Shown here in pieces: positions 29,965 to 39,396 of a stretch of DNA of 62,377 nt. Under the pieces are notes generated by a model. That model ran no database searches. It was not told the origin of the DNA and was given only the letters and a program-made list of their open reading frames with translations. The stretch lies in contig CATKFO010000041.1 in the NCBI GenBank assembly GCA_949747515.1, positions 1 through 62,377 of the forward strand, read 5' to 3'. Source of the stretch: an uncultured Eubacteriales bacterium (GTDB taxonomy: Bacteria > Bacillota > Clostridia > Oscillospirales > CAG-272). Within the stretch, counting starts at the first letter, position 1. Every line of letters starts with the position of its first letter. Position numbers and translations under genes: made by a program.

Positions 29965-30597
29965 TTATGCTTTAACGCTGTTGCGGATGAACACTACGCC
30001 GCCGCGGGAGCCGGGAACTGCGCCCTTAACCGCGATGAGATTTTTCTCAGCGTCAACCTTAACAACTTCGAGATTAAGTACGGTAACCTGCTCGTTACCA
30101 TACTGACCGGCCATCTTCTTGTTCTTGAACACTCTTGAAGGAGTTGAGTTCGCGCCCATAGAACCGACCTGTCTGTGTATCGGACCCGTGCCGTGCGTCA
30201 TTCTCAGAATGTGGTGTCCCCATCTTTTAACCGCGCCGGTGTATCCGCGGCCTTTCGTGGTGCCAGTAATGTCGACCTTGTCGCCTGCGGCGAAGGTATC
30301 GGCGGCCACCACGTCGCCTACGTTAACAGAGCCGACGTCTTCGAGACGGAACTCCTTAAGATGACGCTTAGCAGATACGCCCGCCTTTGCGAAGTGACCC
30401 GCCATAGGCTTGTTCACAAGCTTTTCGCGAATGTCTTCAAAGGAGAGCTGAACAGCGTCGTAACCGTCGGTTTCAACGGTTTTCTTCTGCGTTACCGGGC
30501 AGGGACCCGCTTCGATAACGGTAACCGGGATAACAACGCCGTTTTCGTCGAAGATCTGCGTCATACCCAGCTTCTTTCCGATGATTCCTTTTTTCAT
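29965..30597 (-). CDS. rplC: 50S ribosomal protein L3
   Basis: Early-assembly protein reaching the peptidyl-transferase centre, 210 residues, [20 protein letters not shown] at the start and the [20 protein letters not shown] loop around 138-157. A long structured gap separates it from rpsJ. Confidence 0.97.
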   Translation of the reverse strand: MKKGIIGKKLGMTQIFDENGVVIPVTVIEAGPCPVTQKKTVETDGYDAVQLSFEDIREKLVNKPMAGHFAKAGVSAKRHLKEFRLEDVGSVNVGDVVAADTFAAGDKVDITGTTKGRGYTGAVKRWGHHILRMTHGTGPIHRQVGSMGANSTPSRVFKNKKMAGQYGNEQVTVLNLEVVKVDAEKNLIAVKGAVPGSRGGVVFIRNSVKA

Positions 30598-30799
30598 CGT
30601 AATTTCCTCCTGTAAAATAAGGTTATTGGTTGATTCCCATATCTCCCGGAGCCGCCGGAAGGAATCAACTTGACCTCGCCGCCATCAAGCCCGCTTGACA
30701 ATCCGGAGAAGGATCGTCTCGCCCGCGCTCTGTACGGAGTGTCTACGGCTCGCCGCCGCATGTTACGCGACGGCCGCGCGGCCTGAGCCGCGTCTAAAA
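30598..30799 (-). promoter_or_regulatory. Structured 202-nt spacer between rpsJ and rplC
   Basis: Holds several nested inverted repeats: TTGATTCC/GGAATCAA (30,630-30,668), TCAAG/CTTGA (30,685-30,698), and CGGCTC/GAGCCG (30,746-30,790) enclosing the palindrome GGCCGCGCGGCC. It is G/C-rich, with no supported reading frame. It could be an autogenous control leader for rplC onward. Confidence 0.45.
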
Positions 30800-31111
30800 T
30801 CACAGCTTGAGATCTATATCGACGCCCGCGGGAAGTTCGACGGACATAAGAGCCTCGACGACCTTCTGCGAAGGTTTCTTGATCTCGATGAGTCTTCTGT
30901 GGGTTCTCTGCTCGAACTGCTCGCGGCTGTCCTTATACTTATGAACGGCGCGAAGAATCGTAACGATCTCTTTCTGAGTCGGGAGCGGAATAGGACCCGC
31001 AACTTCAGCTCCGTTTCTCTTCGCGATATCTACGATCTTCGCAGACGCCGCGTCGACAAGAGAATGCTCGTAGCTTCTGAGTCTCACTCTGATTTTTTCA
31101 TTTGCTGCCAC
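30800..31111 (-). CDS. rpsJ: 30S ribosomal protein S10
   Basis: Head protein of the 30S subunit and NusE partner in antitermination; 103 residues. It starts with GTG at 31,111 (AGGAGG eight nt upstream). Conserved segments are [15 protein letters not shown] near 6-20 and [17 protein letters not shown]. First gene of the ribosomal super-operon. Confidence 0.97.
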   Translation of the reverse strand: MAANEKIRVRLRSYEHSLVDAASAKIVDIAKRNGAEVAGPIPLPTQKEIVTILRAVHKYKDSREQFEQRTHRRLIEIKKPSQKVVEALMSVELPAGVDIDLKL

Positions 31112-31355
31112 TTTACGTGCCTCCTATAATAATTATTGTAGATGAGGCGACGAACACGCGCCCGGGCGTTTCTTTTTCTCGATAAATCAATCCGGACGCC
31201 TACCATAAAGACAGGCTCCGGTCCGATACGATCGAAAGCTCGACCAATGCGTCTATTCGCTGCGTCCGATTTCCGGACTTGCTCTGCGGAAATTCCCCGC
31301 TGCGTTCCAGACAGTTCTGAACGCGCGGCAACCTCCCGCTTCATCGCACATCAAA
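31112..31355 (-). promoter_or_regulatory. rpsJ 5' leader (~245 nt)
   Basis: The stretch from the likely transcription start to the rpsJ GTG is G/C-rich and contains complementary segments. Length and place match the autogenous leaders of S10 operons in other Firmicutes. I cannot assign it to a known leader family by eye. An 86-codon open frame across it looks fortuitous. Confidence 0.45.
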
Positions 31356-31362
31356 CAGCGAT

Positions 31363-31392
31363 ATTATACCATATATTCTCCTTTATTTTCAA
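31363..31392 (-). promoter_or_regulatory. Promoter of the ribosomal super-operon
   Basis: On the minus strand TTGAAA (31,392-31,387), an 18-bp spacer and TATAAT (31,368-31,363) with an upstream TG-G giving an extended -10. Another TTGACA lies ~25 bp further upstream but is not spaced for this -10. Confidence 0.8.
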
Positions 31393-31700
31393 GAGATTTC
31401 CGTTTTTTTGTCAAATAATCAATATAGAATTTTTGGATATTTTTTTCACTCTCTTTAGTAATTATAGACAACCGCTATCAACATAAATCTTGTTATATAT
31501 AAATAGAATCAGGCGATTCGCCCTGTGAAAGGCGTAATAATATATAATTTCGCATGCGTTTCTTATATCGGAAATTTGACTATTACTCAACATAATTTAT
31601 TTTTATACCGCTCAGTTCTCAGTCGACATATTCAACATGCTTAACAGCGTCAATAAAGGCCATAAATTTAACGATTCAGAATGAGCTGTCGAGTGTGCAA
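31393..31700. other. AT-rich intergenic stretch, nothing recognised
   Basis: About 300 bp between the rpsJ promoter and the terminator of the serine hydrolase. It shows scattered TATAAT-like strings and a short AGGCGA/TCGCCT inverted repeat, but no gene, RNA or repeat I can support. Confidence 0.5.
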
Positions 31701-31743
31701 AAATCCCCCGATGTCAAACATAATTCGACAATCGGGGGGATTT
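31701..31743 (-). terminator. Intrinsic terminator of the serine hydrolase operon
   Basis: AATCCCCCGATGTC and GACAATCGGGGG(G)ATT form a long stem; on the minus strand it runs into TTTTT. Confidence 0.85.
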
Positions 31744-31854
31744 ACGCGAGATTCGCTAGTCCATAAGATTTTTAAATTAGCCGGACGTTCCCGTCGTATA
31801 ACTTCTGAAAAAATTTTGCCGGAACAAATATAACGCTATATTTCGGGCGTGTTT

Positions 31855-32952
31855 TTAATTTTCTAATTCTAACAATAGCTTTACTCCCAGCACAGTAGCT
31901 GGAATTCGATAATTCGGCGCAAGGTTTGAAAGAACTACAACCGCATCTCTCGTTTCAAGTTTAAAGCCAATATAACAGTTATAATTTTCCGTTCCGCCGT
32001 TATGCCATATAATACTGTTTTCTTTATCAATAATCCAAGACATCCCTATTTCGTCCATATTTATACCCATAGTTTTATAAGCTTCCGTAGAAGCGTTTAT
32101 TGTTTTTAGGCTCCTGTGACATTCGGAAAAATAACGGTTGTCTTCAATTTGCATTTGCGCGTAGGAAAGCATATCGGATATATTTGATGTTATAGCTCCC
32201 GCCGGCAAATAAGCGTCGCTTACTTCCCAATCCCAATAATCTCCCAAGTCGCCCCTTTTATCGGAAATTTTCGTATCGGTCAACCCCAGCTCGTTTTGAG
32301 CGAAACTATTTACTAACGTCGCATAATCGGCGTCGTACGCAGCCTCAAGCACAAGGCCTAAAACCGCGTATCCATAGTTAGAATAGGTAAAATCGTAGCT
32401 TGCCCTATCCATACTCAAATCGCCGGCTTTTTCAAGCGCCATTTCTTTTGTAATTCCGTAAAAATCATTTCTTCTCTTAAAGAAATTGGAAATCATCGGA
32501 CGTTCAAAATAGTATCCCTTATATCCAGAAGAGTGCGTTAATAATTCTTTTATAGTCGGATATTCGTTGCCGTCCGGAAGCGACAAATATTCGCTTATCT
32601 TATCGTCGATATTTATTTTTTCCTCGGTTATCGCTTTGTTTATCAATGCGGCCGTAAAGGTTTTTGTAACTGAGCCTATTTCGTACGTATGAAGTTCTGC
32701 CGGAAGCTCTTTACCGTTTTCTCCATACGTCTTGTAGGAAGCTCGTCCGTCTTTAACAATACCGACTGTTATAAACGCGTCCGCGTTATCCTTCGTCGTA
32801 TATTCAAGAGCTTCGGCAAAAGTTAACTCCGGTATTTTGCTTATTTGGTATTTTCCATAAAGCATAACGCCGATAATCGTAAGAATAGCGCAAGAAATAA
32901 AGACTGCAATTACAAAAATAAATGCTTTCATTCGCTTTTTTATAACGCTCAC
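31855..32952 (-). CDS. Serine hydrolase, class C beta-lactamase-like
   Basis: A 365-residue penicillin-binding-protein-fold hydrolase anchored by one N-terminal membrane helix (residues 10-32), so the domain faces outside. Active-site motifs are complete: S94-V-T-K97 (SxxK), Y190-S-N192 (YxN) and H317-N-G. It resembles the EstB/FmtA/D-aminopeptidase branch, which acts on cell-wall peptides or D-alanyl esters rather than being a proven antibiotic resistance enzyme. Substrate cannot be told from sequence. It follows the PUA-like gene by 28 nt and probably shares its transcript. Confidence 0.85.
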   Translation of the reverse strand: MSVIKKRMKAFIFVIAVFISCAILTIIGVMLYGKYQISKIPELTFAEALEYTTKDNADAFITVGIVKDGRASYKTYGENGKELPAELHTYEIGSVTKTFTAALINKAITEEKINIDDKISEYLSLPDGNEYPTIKELLTHSSGYKGYYFERPMISNFFKRRNDFYGITKEMALEKAGDLSMDRASYDFTYSNYGYAVLGLVLEAAYDADYATLVNSFAQNELGLTDTKISDKRGDLGDYWDWEVSDAYLPAGAITSNISDMLSYAQMQIEDNRYFSECHRSLKTINASTEAYKTMGINMDEIGMSWIIDKENSIIWHNGGTENYNCYIGFKLETRDAVVVLSNLAPNYRIPATVLGVKLLLELEN

Positions 32953-32980
32953 TTCAAATTTCCCCGCGTCGTCTTAATCT

Positions 32981-33445
32981 CTAAAATCTTGATTTTTCAT
33001 AATCATAAGGAACGCTTGTGCCTGCTACGACGTCTTCAATTTTTTCTATTATCATCCAATCGTCCATATTCCCCTGGCGTTCAAATGCAAGCGGGGGTAT
33101 TTTCTCTACGCTCTCAAATTCAACCAAGCATAAACATTTCTTATGCCACCGTTCTTTTTGCTTATCTGATAAGTTTAGCTTGCTTTGATTATCCGCAAGA
33201 ATTTTTGTAATTTCTTCATCGGACAGTTTAACATAATTTTGAACGCTTTTTACTATAGCGTACGCCGTTATTGAAGAACTCCCTTTTTCCATGAAATAAA
33301 GACGCTCGCCTTCGAATACTCTGCTATGTGGAATTTTTCTTCCCGCCGCTCCACGCGCGATCATTGTCTTTGTTCCAGCTAAAATTTTATCTAATACTCT
33401 TTCGCCTTTCTTGCCCGCGTTATCGCAATATACTAAATGTACCAT
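32981..33445 (-). CDS. Small PUA/ASCH-like protein, function unknown
   Basis: A 154-residue soluble protein with the profile of ASCH/PUA-like beta-barrel RNA-binding domains (short strands with RVFEGERLYFMEKGSSSITAYAIV in the middle). An AGGAGA site lies before the ATG. I recognise it as a conserved clostridial hypothetical but cannot name a function; RNA or modified-nucleotide binding is inference from the suspected fold. Confidence 0.6.
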   Translation of the reverse strand: MVHLVYCDNAGKKGERVLDKILAGTKTMIARGAAGRKIPHSRVFEGERLYFMEKGSSSITAYAIVKSVQNYVKLSDEEITKILADNQSKLNLSDKQKERWHKKCLCLVEFESVEKIPPLAFERQGNMDDWMIIEKIEDVVAGTSVPYDYEKSRF

Positions 33446-33612
33446 TTTTAATTCTCCTAAAAGTTTGTTTTTTTGTTATGATCGACATAAGATTTTCGTC
33501 TTCGTCGTTATATTTATTTTGACTCCGCCGTTAAAATCCATTCTATCAAATTCGCCTATGCAAAACAATCCGGCGCTGGATTTTCTTATATAGAGTCGTC
33601 CCCTTAAAACTA

Positions 33613-33641
33613 TTGCATAATACGACTTTATATGATACAAT
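33613..33641 (+). promoter_or_regulatory. Promoter of rimO
   Basis: TTGCAT (33,613-33,618), 17-bp spacer, TACAAT (33,636-33,641) preceded by TG-A. It places transcription start near 33,648 and so argues against the GTG at 33,654 as the rimO start. Confidence 0.7.
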
Positions 33642-33677
33642 AGATTCGTATGTGTGAAAGAAAGGCATAAATCACCG

Positions 33678-35015
33678 ATGAAAAAAAATAAAATAGGATT
33701 TATCTCGCTGGGGTGCTCAAAAAATCTGTGCGACACTGAGGTAATGCTTCATCATATCGCCGACGCCGGATATGAGATAACTCCGGAAGAAACCGAAGCC
33801 GACGTAATTATCGTGAACACCTGCGCTTTTATCGAAAGCGCAAAAAGAGAATCTATAGACAACATTCTAGACATAGCTTGGCTTAAAGAACATCGCTCGC
33901 TCAAGGGAATCGTAGTCTGCGGGTGCATGGCCGAGCGATACCGCGAATCTCTCCTTGAAGAAATACCGGAAATCGACGCGGCCGTAGGAGTCGGAAGCAT
34001 TCATAAAATAGTAGAAGCAATCGACAGCGTTCTCAGCGGACAAAGCGAAAAATACGTAAGCTTCGAGGATAAGAACGCTTGTCCCATGGGAGGCGACAGA
34101 GTTATAACCACGGGCGATCATATGGCGTACCTAAAAATCGCCGAAGGATGTTCAAACAGATGTACTTACTGCGCCATTCCAACGATACGCGGCGCGATGA
34201 GAAGCCGCGCTATGGAAGATATTGTTTCTGAAGCCAAAGAGCTCGACGGAATAGGCGTTAAGGAGCTCAACGTCATCGCCCAGGACACCACCGCCTACGG
34301 CATAGATATTTACGGAGAATATAAGCTTCCCGAGCTGCTTCGCCGCATAACGGCTGAAACGAATATACCGTGGATACGCCTTCTGTACTGCTATCCGGAC
34401 AAAATAACAGACGAGCTTATAGCCGAAATGCGCGTAAACGAGCGAATCGTCAAATACATAGATATTCCGGTCCAGCACGTAAGCGAAAACATACTCCGCG
34501 GCATGAACAGGCACGGAGGAGAAGAAACCGTAAGAAACGCCGTTAAAAAGCTTCGAGAAGGCGTGCCAGGAATAGTTCTTCGCTCTACGGCTATCGTCGG
34601 ATTTCCCGGAGAAACGGAAGACGATTTCGCGGCGCTGTGCTCGTTTGTCAAGGAAGCGAAATTCGAGCGTTTCGGCGCGTTTACTTATTCCCGCGAAGAA
34701 GACACCCCGGCATATGATTTCCCAAATCAGATTGATCCGCAAACTGCGCAGGACAGATACGATATTCTGATGCGGACGGAGCTGCCTATCAGCGAGAGCT
34801 TTTCCGCATCCCGCGTCGGCAAAATTGAACATGTGCTTTGCGAGGGCTTCGATCCCGTGTCCGAATCATACTATGGAAGAACTTACGCGGAAGCCGCGGA
34901 CATCGACGGCAAGGTATGGTTTACCTCCGAATTCCCAGTAGGCGAAGGAACTATGATCGACGTGCGTATAACCGATTCAATGGACTTTGACCTCGTCGGA
35001 GAGACTGTTATATAA
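33678..35015 (+). CDS. rimO: Ribosomal protein S12 methylthiotransferase
   Basis: Adds a methylthio group to an Asp of ribosomal protein S12. The 445-residue protein has the N-terminal cluster domain with C13, C49, C83, the radical-SAM motif C158-x3-C162-x2-C165 (EGCSNRCTYCAIP) and a C-terminal TRAM-like part (EHVLCEGFDPVSESYYGRT...). ATG 33,678 is chosen over an upstream GTG because that codon lies almost at the transcription start. The stop overlaps an open frame leading into pgsA. Confidence 0.94.
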   Translation: MKKNKIGFISLGCSKNLCDTEVMLHHIADAGYEITPEETEADVIIVNTCAFIESAKRESIDNILDIAWLKEHRSLKGIVVCGCMAERYRESLLEEIPEIDAAVGVGSIHKIVEAIDSVLSGQSEKYVSFEDKNACPMGGDRVITTGDHMAYLKIAEGCSNRCTYCAIPTIRGAMRSRAMEDIVSEAKELDGIGVKELNVIAQDTTAYGIDIYGEYKLPELLRRITAETNIPWIRLLYCYPDKITDELIAEMRVNERIVKYIDIPVQHVSENILRGMNRHGGEETVRNAVKKLREGVPGIVLRSTAIVGFPGETEDDFAALCSFVKEAKFERFGAFTYSREEDTPAYDFPNQIDPQTAQDRYDILMRTELPISESFSASRVGKIEHVLCEGFDPVSESYYGRTYAEAADIDGKVWFTSEFPVGEGTMIDVRITDSMDFDLVGETVI

Positions 35016-35127
35016 CGGTTCGCCGAAGCACAGTGTTATATGCGTTATATATCGCATATATCTTACATCAAAAATAAATAAAAGTCAACAGCATTCAATA
35101 AAAATAATGCAAAAGGAGATTACGTCC

Positions 35128-35733
35128 GTGTCAAAGATGAATCTGCCAAACAAACTGACCCTGCTTCGCATATGCATGGTGCCGATTTTTCTGTTGTCGC
35201 TCGCCGCTCCTCTGCCTTTATGGCAAAGCTCTCCGACAGCGATGCGAATTATAACCGCCGCTATATTCCTGATTACGTCCTTAACAGATATGATTGATGG
35301 AAAGATAGCCCGTAAATACGGTCTAATTACCGATTTCGGAAAATTTATGGACCCTCTCGCAGATAAATTCCTCGTATTCGCGGCTTTACTTGGTATCCTG
35401 ACGCAAAGCGCGTTTTCCGATTTAAGAAACTGCTTCGTATGGGCGGCCGCTATCGTCATCTTCCGAGAACTGGCGGTCACGTCTATTCGTCTTGTGGCGG
35501 CTGGAAACAGCGGAGTAGTTATCGCGGCAAGCTGGCTTGGAAAAATTAAAACCGTTTCTCAGATGGTATGTATAATGACGATCTTGCTGGAGCCGGTTTT
35601 GCTGCCTTGGGATATTTTCAGAAACGGTCACGCGCTGACGTACGCTACCATGCTGTTCATGACCGTTATGACGTTATGGTCCGGCATTGATTATATGAAA
35701 ACCTATTGGAAGTTTCTTGATCCGGAAAAATAA
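35128..35733 (+). CDS. pgsA: CDP-diacylglycerol-glycerol-3-phosphate 3-phosphatidyltransferase
   Basis: Makes phosphatidylglycerol-phosphate, the precursor of phosphatidylglycerol. The 201-residue membrane protein has the CDP-alcohol phosphotransferase motif D57-G-x2-A-R-x8-G-x3-D75-x3-D79 and about five membrane helices. The start is GTG at 35,128 (AAAGGAGA eight nt upstream, N-terminus M-S-K-M-N-L-P-N-K-L-T); the frame is open further upstream, but that stretch is not conserved in character. Follows rimO, as often in Firmicutes. Confidence 0.93.
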   Translation: MSKMNLPNKLTLLRICMVPIFLLSLAAPLPLWQSSPTAMRIITAAIFLITSLTDMIDGKIARKYGLITDFGKFMDPLADKFLVFAALLGILTQSAFSDLRNCFVWAAAIVIFRELAVTSIRLVAAGNSGVVIAASWLGKIKTVSQMVCIMTILLEPVLLPWDIFRNGHALTYATMLFMTVMTLWSGIDYMKTYWKFLDPEK

Positions 35734-35779
35734 TCCCTAAACAAATAATCGAAAGCGATACACAGAAAGACACTTATCA

Positions 35780-36568
35780 ATGAAAAAAATTATTGCAAGC
35801 GATTACGACGGAACTTTCCGCGCGGAAGGCAAATACGTTCAAAATAAAGCCGCCGCAGAAAAATGGCGCAAGGCCGGAAACATTTTTGGTATCGTTACGG
35901 GAAGAAACAGACAATCGATTCTCGCCGCTCTGGAGGAAACTCCCGTAGAGCTCGACTTTCTCATATGCAACAACGGTGCGGCGGCTTGGGTTGGAGAAAA
36001 GCGAGCGTTTTGCCGCTCTTTCGACGCTTCTGTTTTGCTCCCGCTCATGCGGCTTACCAGAAAAGACGGAATGAGGGCTATCGTAGTTTCGACTCCAAGG
36101 CATGAAATATTCGTCGGAAGCGAAGAGCTTAACCGCGCTGAAAAGAGCGGTCGCCTTGATTTCGAACAAGACTCCCTTCCGGCAGGCGTTCCTTCGCGGA
36201 TAAGAAAACTAAAACGGATCGTTCAGTATACGGCGATATTCGACAGCGTCCCAGACTGCGTAAACGGAAGCCGCAGCGTTGAAAAAAACTTCGGCGAAAG
36301 CATATCCGCCTATCCGAGCGACTGCGTTGTCGACTGCGTCCACGCGGAAGTCAGCAAAGCTATCGGAATCAAAGCCGTCGCCGATTATTGCGGAATCCCA
36401 GCAGAGCGCTGCTACGCCGTCGGCGATAATTACAACGATATACGAATGCTCGACGCATATTATGGATTTGCTGTCGAATCGGCAAACGAAGAAGTAAAAA
36501 CTCACGCGAAGCAAGTCGTTTCGTCCGTTGCTGAAATGATTGAAATATTGCTGCGCGACAACAAATGA
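35780..36568 (+). CDS. Cof-type HAD phosphatase
   Basis: A 262-residue HAD IIB hydrolase with motif I DYDGT (nucleophile Asp8, acid Asp10), motif II TGRN and motif IV GDNYNDIRML near 215-224. This group dephosphorylates sugar phosphates, flavin mononucleotide or similar. Substrate not predictable. 46 nt after pgsA on the same strand. Confidence 0.85.
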   Translation: MKKIIASDYDGTFRAEGKYVQNKAAAEKWRKAGNIFGIVTGRNRQSILAALEETPVELDFLICNNGAAAWVGEKRAFCRSFDASVLLPLMRLTRKDGMRAIVVSTPRHEIFVGSEELNRAEKSGRLDFEQDSLPAGVPSRIRKLKRIVQYTAIFDSVPDCVNGSRSVEKNFGESISAYPSDCVVDCVHAEVSKAIGIKAVADYCGIPAERCYAVGDNYNDIRMLDAYYGFAVESANEEVKTHAKQVVSSVAEMIEILLRDNK

Positions 36569-36616
36569 GGCGACCTGATCGGACGTCTTTGGACGCGAAG
36601 AAAAAAGAATAACATA

Positions 36617-36661
36617 AAATTTCCCCGTTGACGCGCAAAAATAACGCATACGGGGAATTTT
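36617..36661. terminator. Bidirectional terminator between the HAD gene and the alcohol dehydrogenase
   Basis: AAAATTTCCCCGT pairs with ACGGGGAATTTT; A and T flanks on either side make it usable from both converging genes. Confidence 0.75.
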
Positions 36662-36710
36662 GTATTATTACTATTTAACGATTGATGCTAATCGCGCTTC
36701 TCCGTCTGTT

Positions 36711-37877
36711 TTACATACTCTTGCGAAGAACTTCTACAATTTCCTCATGGGTCAGCGTCTTATAACCGCCGTCCATAATGAAAGAACCGTCGGCGATACC
36801 GTCGAACATGTCCTCAGTTACTCCAAGTTCTTTCAGACGCATAACGAGTCCGATCTCATTCATGTACGCCTCCATACTGTCAAGTCCTTCAAACGCTATC
36901 TCTTCGTCAGTCTTTCCGCTCGGATCTACGTCCCACACGTTTACGGCGTATCTCTTGAATTTCTCCAGTCCATGTGGACAAATCATACGATAATAGGCCA
37001 TTGAAACCGCGGATAAGGTCATGCCGTGCGTAGCGTCGGTAAACGCTCCTATGGACTGCCCTATCATGTGAACCATCCAATCGGCCGTCTTTCCCTTAGC
37101 GACAAGCGTATTGAGGGCCAAAGACGCGGTCCACATAATGTTGCTCCGCGCTTCGTAATCCGTTGGATTCTTCACCGCTATTCGGGAAGAATGAATCAGC
37201 GAACGAAGAAGACCTTCGCTGATATAATCCGACGTATTATCGTCGTCACCGGAAAAATACTGCTCGATTATATGAGACATTATATCAAATATTCCGGCTT
37301 TCATCTGGTATTCCGGTATAGAATACGTATATACGGGATCGAGAACTGAAAATTTCGGGAACACGTTCTCATCAAAGTCTCTGCCGATCTTCAGCTTTTG
37401 CTCATAGTTTGTAATTACTGATCCTCCGTTCATTTCAGATCCCGTGCCGACCATCGTAAGGACGCATCCGACGGGAATAATCTTACACGTCACATCGTCC
37501 ATACGAACAAAATATCTTTCCCATGGGTCTTCGTCGCAATACGCCGATATCGAAACAGCCTTAGCATAGTCGCAAACAGAACCGCCTCCGACCGCAAGAA
37601 TAAGATCTACGTTGTTTTCTCTCGCTGCAGCGCTTCCTTCCGTCAGTTTTTCCACAGTCGGATTAGGCATAACTCCCGGGTCCTCTACAATATTCTTTCC
37701 GGCGGACTTCAGTATTTCAATTACCTTGTCGTATATGCCGTTTCTTTTTATCGAGCCGCCGCCATAGGTAAGCATTACGTTCTCGCCATATTTTTTCAGC
37801 TCGTTTTCCAGATAAGATATTGAGTTTTCTCCAAAGTATATCCTTGTAGGATTAAAAAATTCAAAATTTCCTGTCAT
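36711..37877 (-). CDS. Iron-containing alcohol dehydrogenase (butanol dehydrogenase type)
   Basis: A 388-residue group III alcohol dehydrogenase. The NAD(P)-binding GGGS is at 97-100 and the four metal ligands are Asp198, His202, His270 and His284. It resembles NADPH-dependent butanol dehydrogenases (BdhA/YqhD-like) of fermenting anaerobes, which reduce aldehydes to alcohols. A TATAAT lies on the minus strand at 37,918-37,913 without a good -35; AAAGGACGG precedes the ATG. Monocistronic. Confidence 0.9.
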   Translation of the reverse strand: MTGNFEFFNPTRIYFGENSISYLENELKKYGENVMLTYGGGSIKRNGIYDKVIEILKSAGKNIVEDPGVMPNPTVEKLTEGSAAARENNVDLILAVGGGSVCDYAKAVSISAYCDEDPWERYFVRMDDVTCKIIPVGCVLTMVGTGSEMNGGSVITNYEQKLKIGRDFDENVFPKFSVLDPVYTYSIPEYQMKAGIFDIMSHIIEQYFSGDDDNTSDYISEGLLRSLIHSSRIAVKNPTDYEARSNIMWTASLALNTLVAKGKTADWMVHMIGQSIGAFTDATHGMTLSAVSMAYYRMICPHGLEKFKRYAVNVWDVDPSGKTDEEIAFEGLDSMEAYMNEIGLVMRLKELGVTEDMFDGIADGSFIMDGGYKTLTHEEIVEVLRKSM

Positions 37878-37920
37878 ATTTAATATCCGTCCTTTACATC
37901 TTAAAGTTAAATATTATAGA

Positions 37921-37984
37921 AATAGGCAGTCGATCCGTTTTACAGAGCGAAACAAACTCGCTTTTACAGAAAGATCTGCCTATT
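37921..37984 (-). terminator. Probable terminator of the rpmH-jag operon
   Basis: AATAGGCAG pairs with CTGCCTATT, enclosing a second small hairpin (AGCG...CGCT). A moderately T-rich stretch follows on the minus strand. It overlaps the promoter region of the alcohol dehydrogenase. Confidence 0.5.
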
Positions 37985-38000
37985 ATATGGTATATGAAAG

Positions 38001-39344
38001 CTAGTCGTCTAATGTCGGAAGCGGTACTCTTGACGCAGTAGTCAGTTCTCCGTCCGAAATATCCTGCTCGGCGAGAGTATCGGCTGAAGGAACGTCGGCA
38101 GCCGGAGTCCTCTCAGACTTTGCAGCCTGAATATCCTGCTGTTTAGCCGTGGCTCCTCCGTTTTTGCGCCTGCCGTTTTGCTGCCCTCTCGCGCCTCCCT
38201 CGTACGTGATTACGATTTTTCTATTCACGTCGGACCCTACCGAATGTGTTGAAACTCCTTCAAAATCCTGTAATTCAGAGTGAATAATACGCCTTTCGTA
38301 AGGATTCATCGGTTCAAGGAACATATTGCGCTTGTACTTGACCGCGCGAGCAGCCATACGTCTCGCAAGAGCTCTGAGCGTATCCTCTCTCTTTGCGCGA
38401 TAATTTTCAATATCCACCGTAATCTTTATGTGCTCGCGACCGCGCGCCGTATTTTCGCGCCTGAAAAGAGCAAGGTTTACAAGATACTGGATTGAATCCA
38501 AAGTTTCTCCGTGATGACCTATAAGTATACCGGTATCGGCCCCCGTAATATCAATCGATGGATAAATATCGGATCCTTCCTCACGAATATATTCGACGTT
38601 CTCCGGAGCTACCGCAGGAACCGCCGTCGCGTCAAGCTTCATTCCGGCGATCATTTTGTTGACGAAGGAAACTGCAAAATTCATCTCGTCTTCGCAAACT
38701 CCGGTTTTCAGAGACGGTTCGTCCTTAACGGCCGGTTTTGTCGTCTGCTTTACCGTAGGATTCGTTTCTTTTTTATCGCGGAGTTTTACAGGGCCCTCTT
38801 CCTTTTGGGGATCGCCCTTGACAACCGGATCGACTTTTTTCGGAGCGGGTCCGTTTACGTTAACCGCAGAATTTGGCGCGGGCTTGCGCGCGTCTTTTCT
38901 CGGAGCCTGAGTCGTCTGCTTTGTCTGATTAGGACGAGGAGAATTCTTCTTAGCGTCGGTCTGCTTTCGCGTTTCCTTTTTATCCGTTTCTTTAACTCGA
39001 GTTTCATCGCGAGACTTCTTATCCGACGGTTCCTCGCGACGAGGACGATCCTGCGCGCTCGCGCGATCGTCGTCCCTGTTATTCTCGGATGGGTCCTCGC
39101 CCTTTACAAATAAACTACGACCAGAATTTTTAAAATCGTTGACTATATCTGAAAGCTCCGCGTCAATGCTATCGCTCACTGTAACGCGTATTTCAGCGTC
39201 GCGTTTGCCGAATCCAAAAATTCCGCTTTTCTCTCTGTTTACTATTTCGTACGAAAGCTCTTTTCCGTCGCCCCCGTACTGCTCGGCCGCGCTCCGCATA
39301 GCTTCGGCTACGGTTTTGCCTTTTACTGTATATATTTCGCTCAT
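38001..39344 (-). CDS. jag: Jag/KhpB-like RNA-binding protein
   Basis: Jag (KhpB, SpoIIIJ-associated) binds RNA and in Firmicutes affects cell elongation with KhpA. The 447-residue protein has an N-terminal Jag_N domain (1-55, with SGIFGFGKRDAEIRV), a long charged, Lys/Thr/Pro-rich linker (about 80-215), a KH domain with GHHG at 276-279, an R3H domain (about 320-383, ending RKIVITYEGG) and a ~65-residue polar tail. The linker is much longer than in most homologues (usual total ~200-260). Last gene of the operon, 52 nt after yidC. Confidence 0.9.
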   Translation of the reverse strand: MSEIYTVKGKTVAEAMRSAAEQYGGDGKELSYEIVNREKSGIFGFGKRDAEIRVTVSDSIDAELSDIVNDFKNSGRSLFVKGEDPSENNRDDDRASAQDRPRREEPSDKKSRDETRVKETDKKETRKQTDAKKNSPRPNQTKQTTQAPRKDARKPAPNSAVNVNGPAPKKVDPVVKGDPQKEEGPVKLRDKKETNPTVKQTTKPAVKDEPSLKTGVCEDEMNFAVSFVNKMIAGMKLDATAVPAVAPENVEYIREEGSDIYPSIDITGADTGILIGHHGETLDSIQYLVNLALFRRENTARGREHIKITVDIENYRAKREDTLRALARRMAARAVKYKRNMFLEPMNPYERRIIHSELQDFEGVSTHSVGSDVNRKIVITYEGGARGQQNGRRKNGGATAKQQDIQAAKSERTPAADVPSADTLAEQDISDGELTTASRVPLPTLDD

Positions 39345-39396
39345 GGCCTTTTCCTTGTTAATACCTAAATGTATTCCGGCTTACGCCGTATAAATA

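Noticed and set aside
31084..31344. 86-codon frame across the rpsJ leader, overlapping rpsJ
   Set aside because: It lies in structured leader RNA, overlaps the well-supported rpsJ start and has no good SD.
34152..34832. 226-codon frame antisense to rimO
   Set aside because: Shadow of the conserved rimO gene; no ribosome-binding site.
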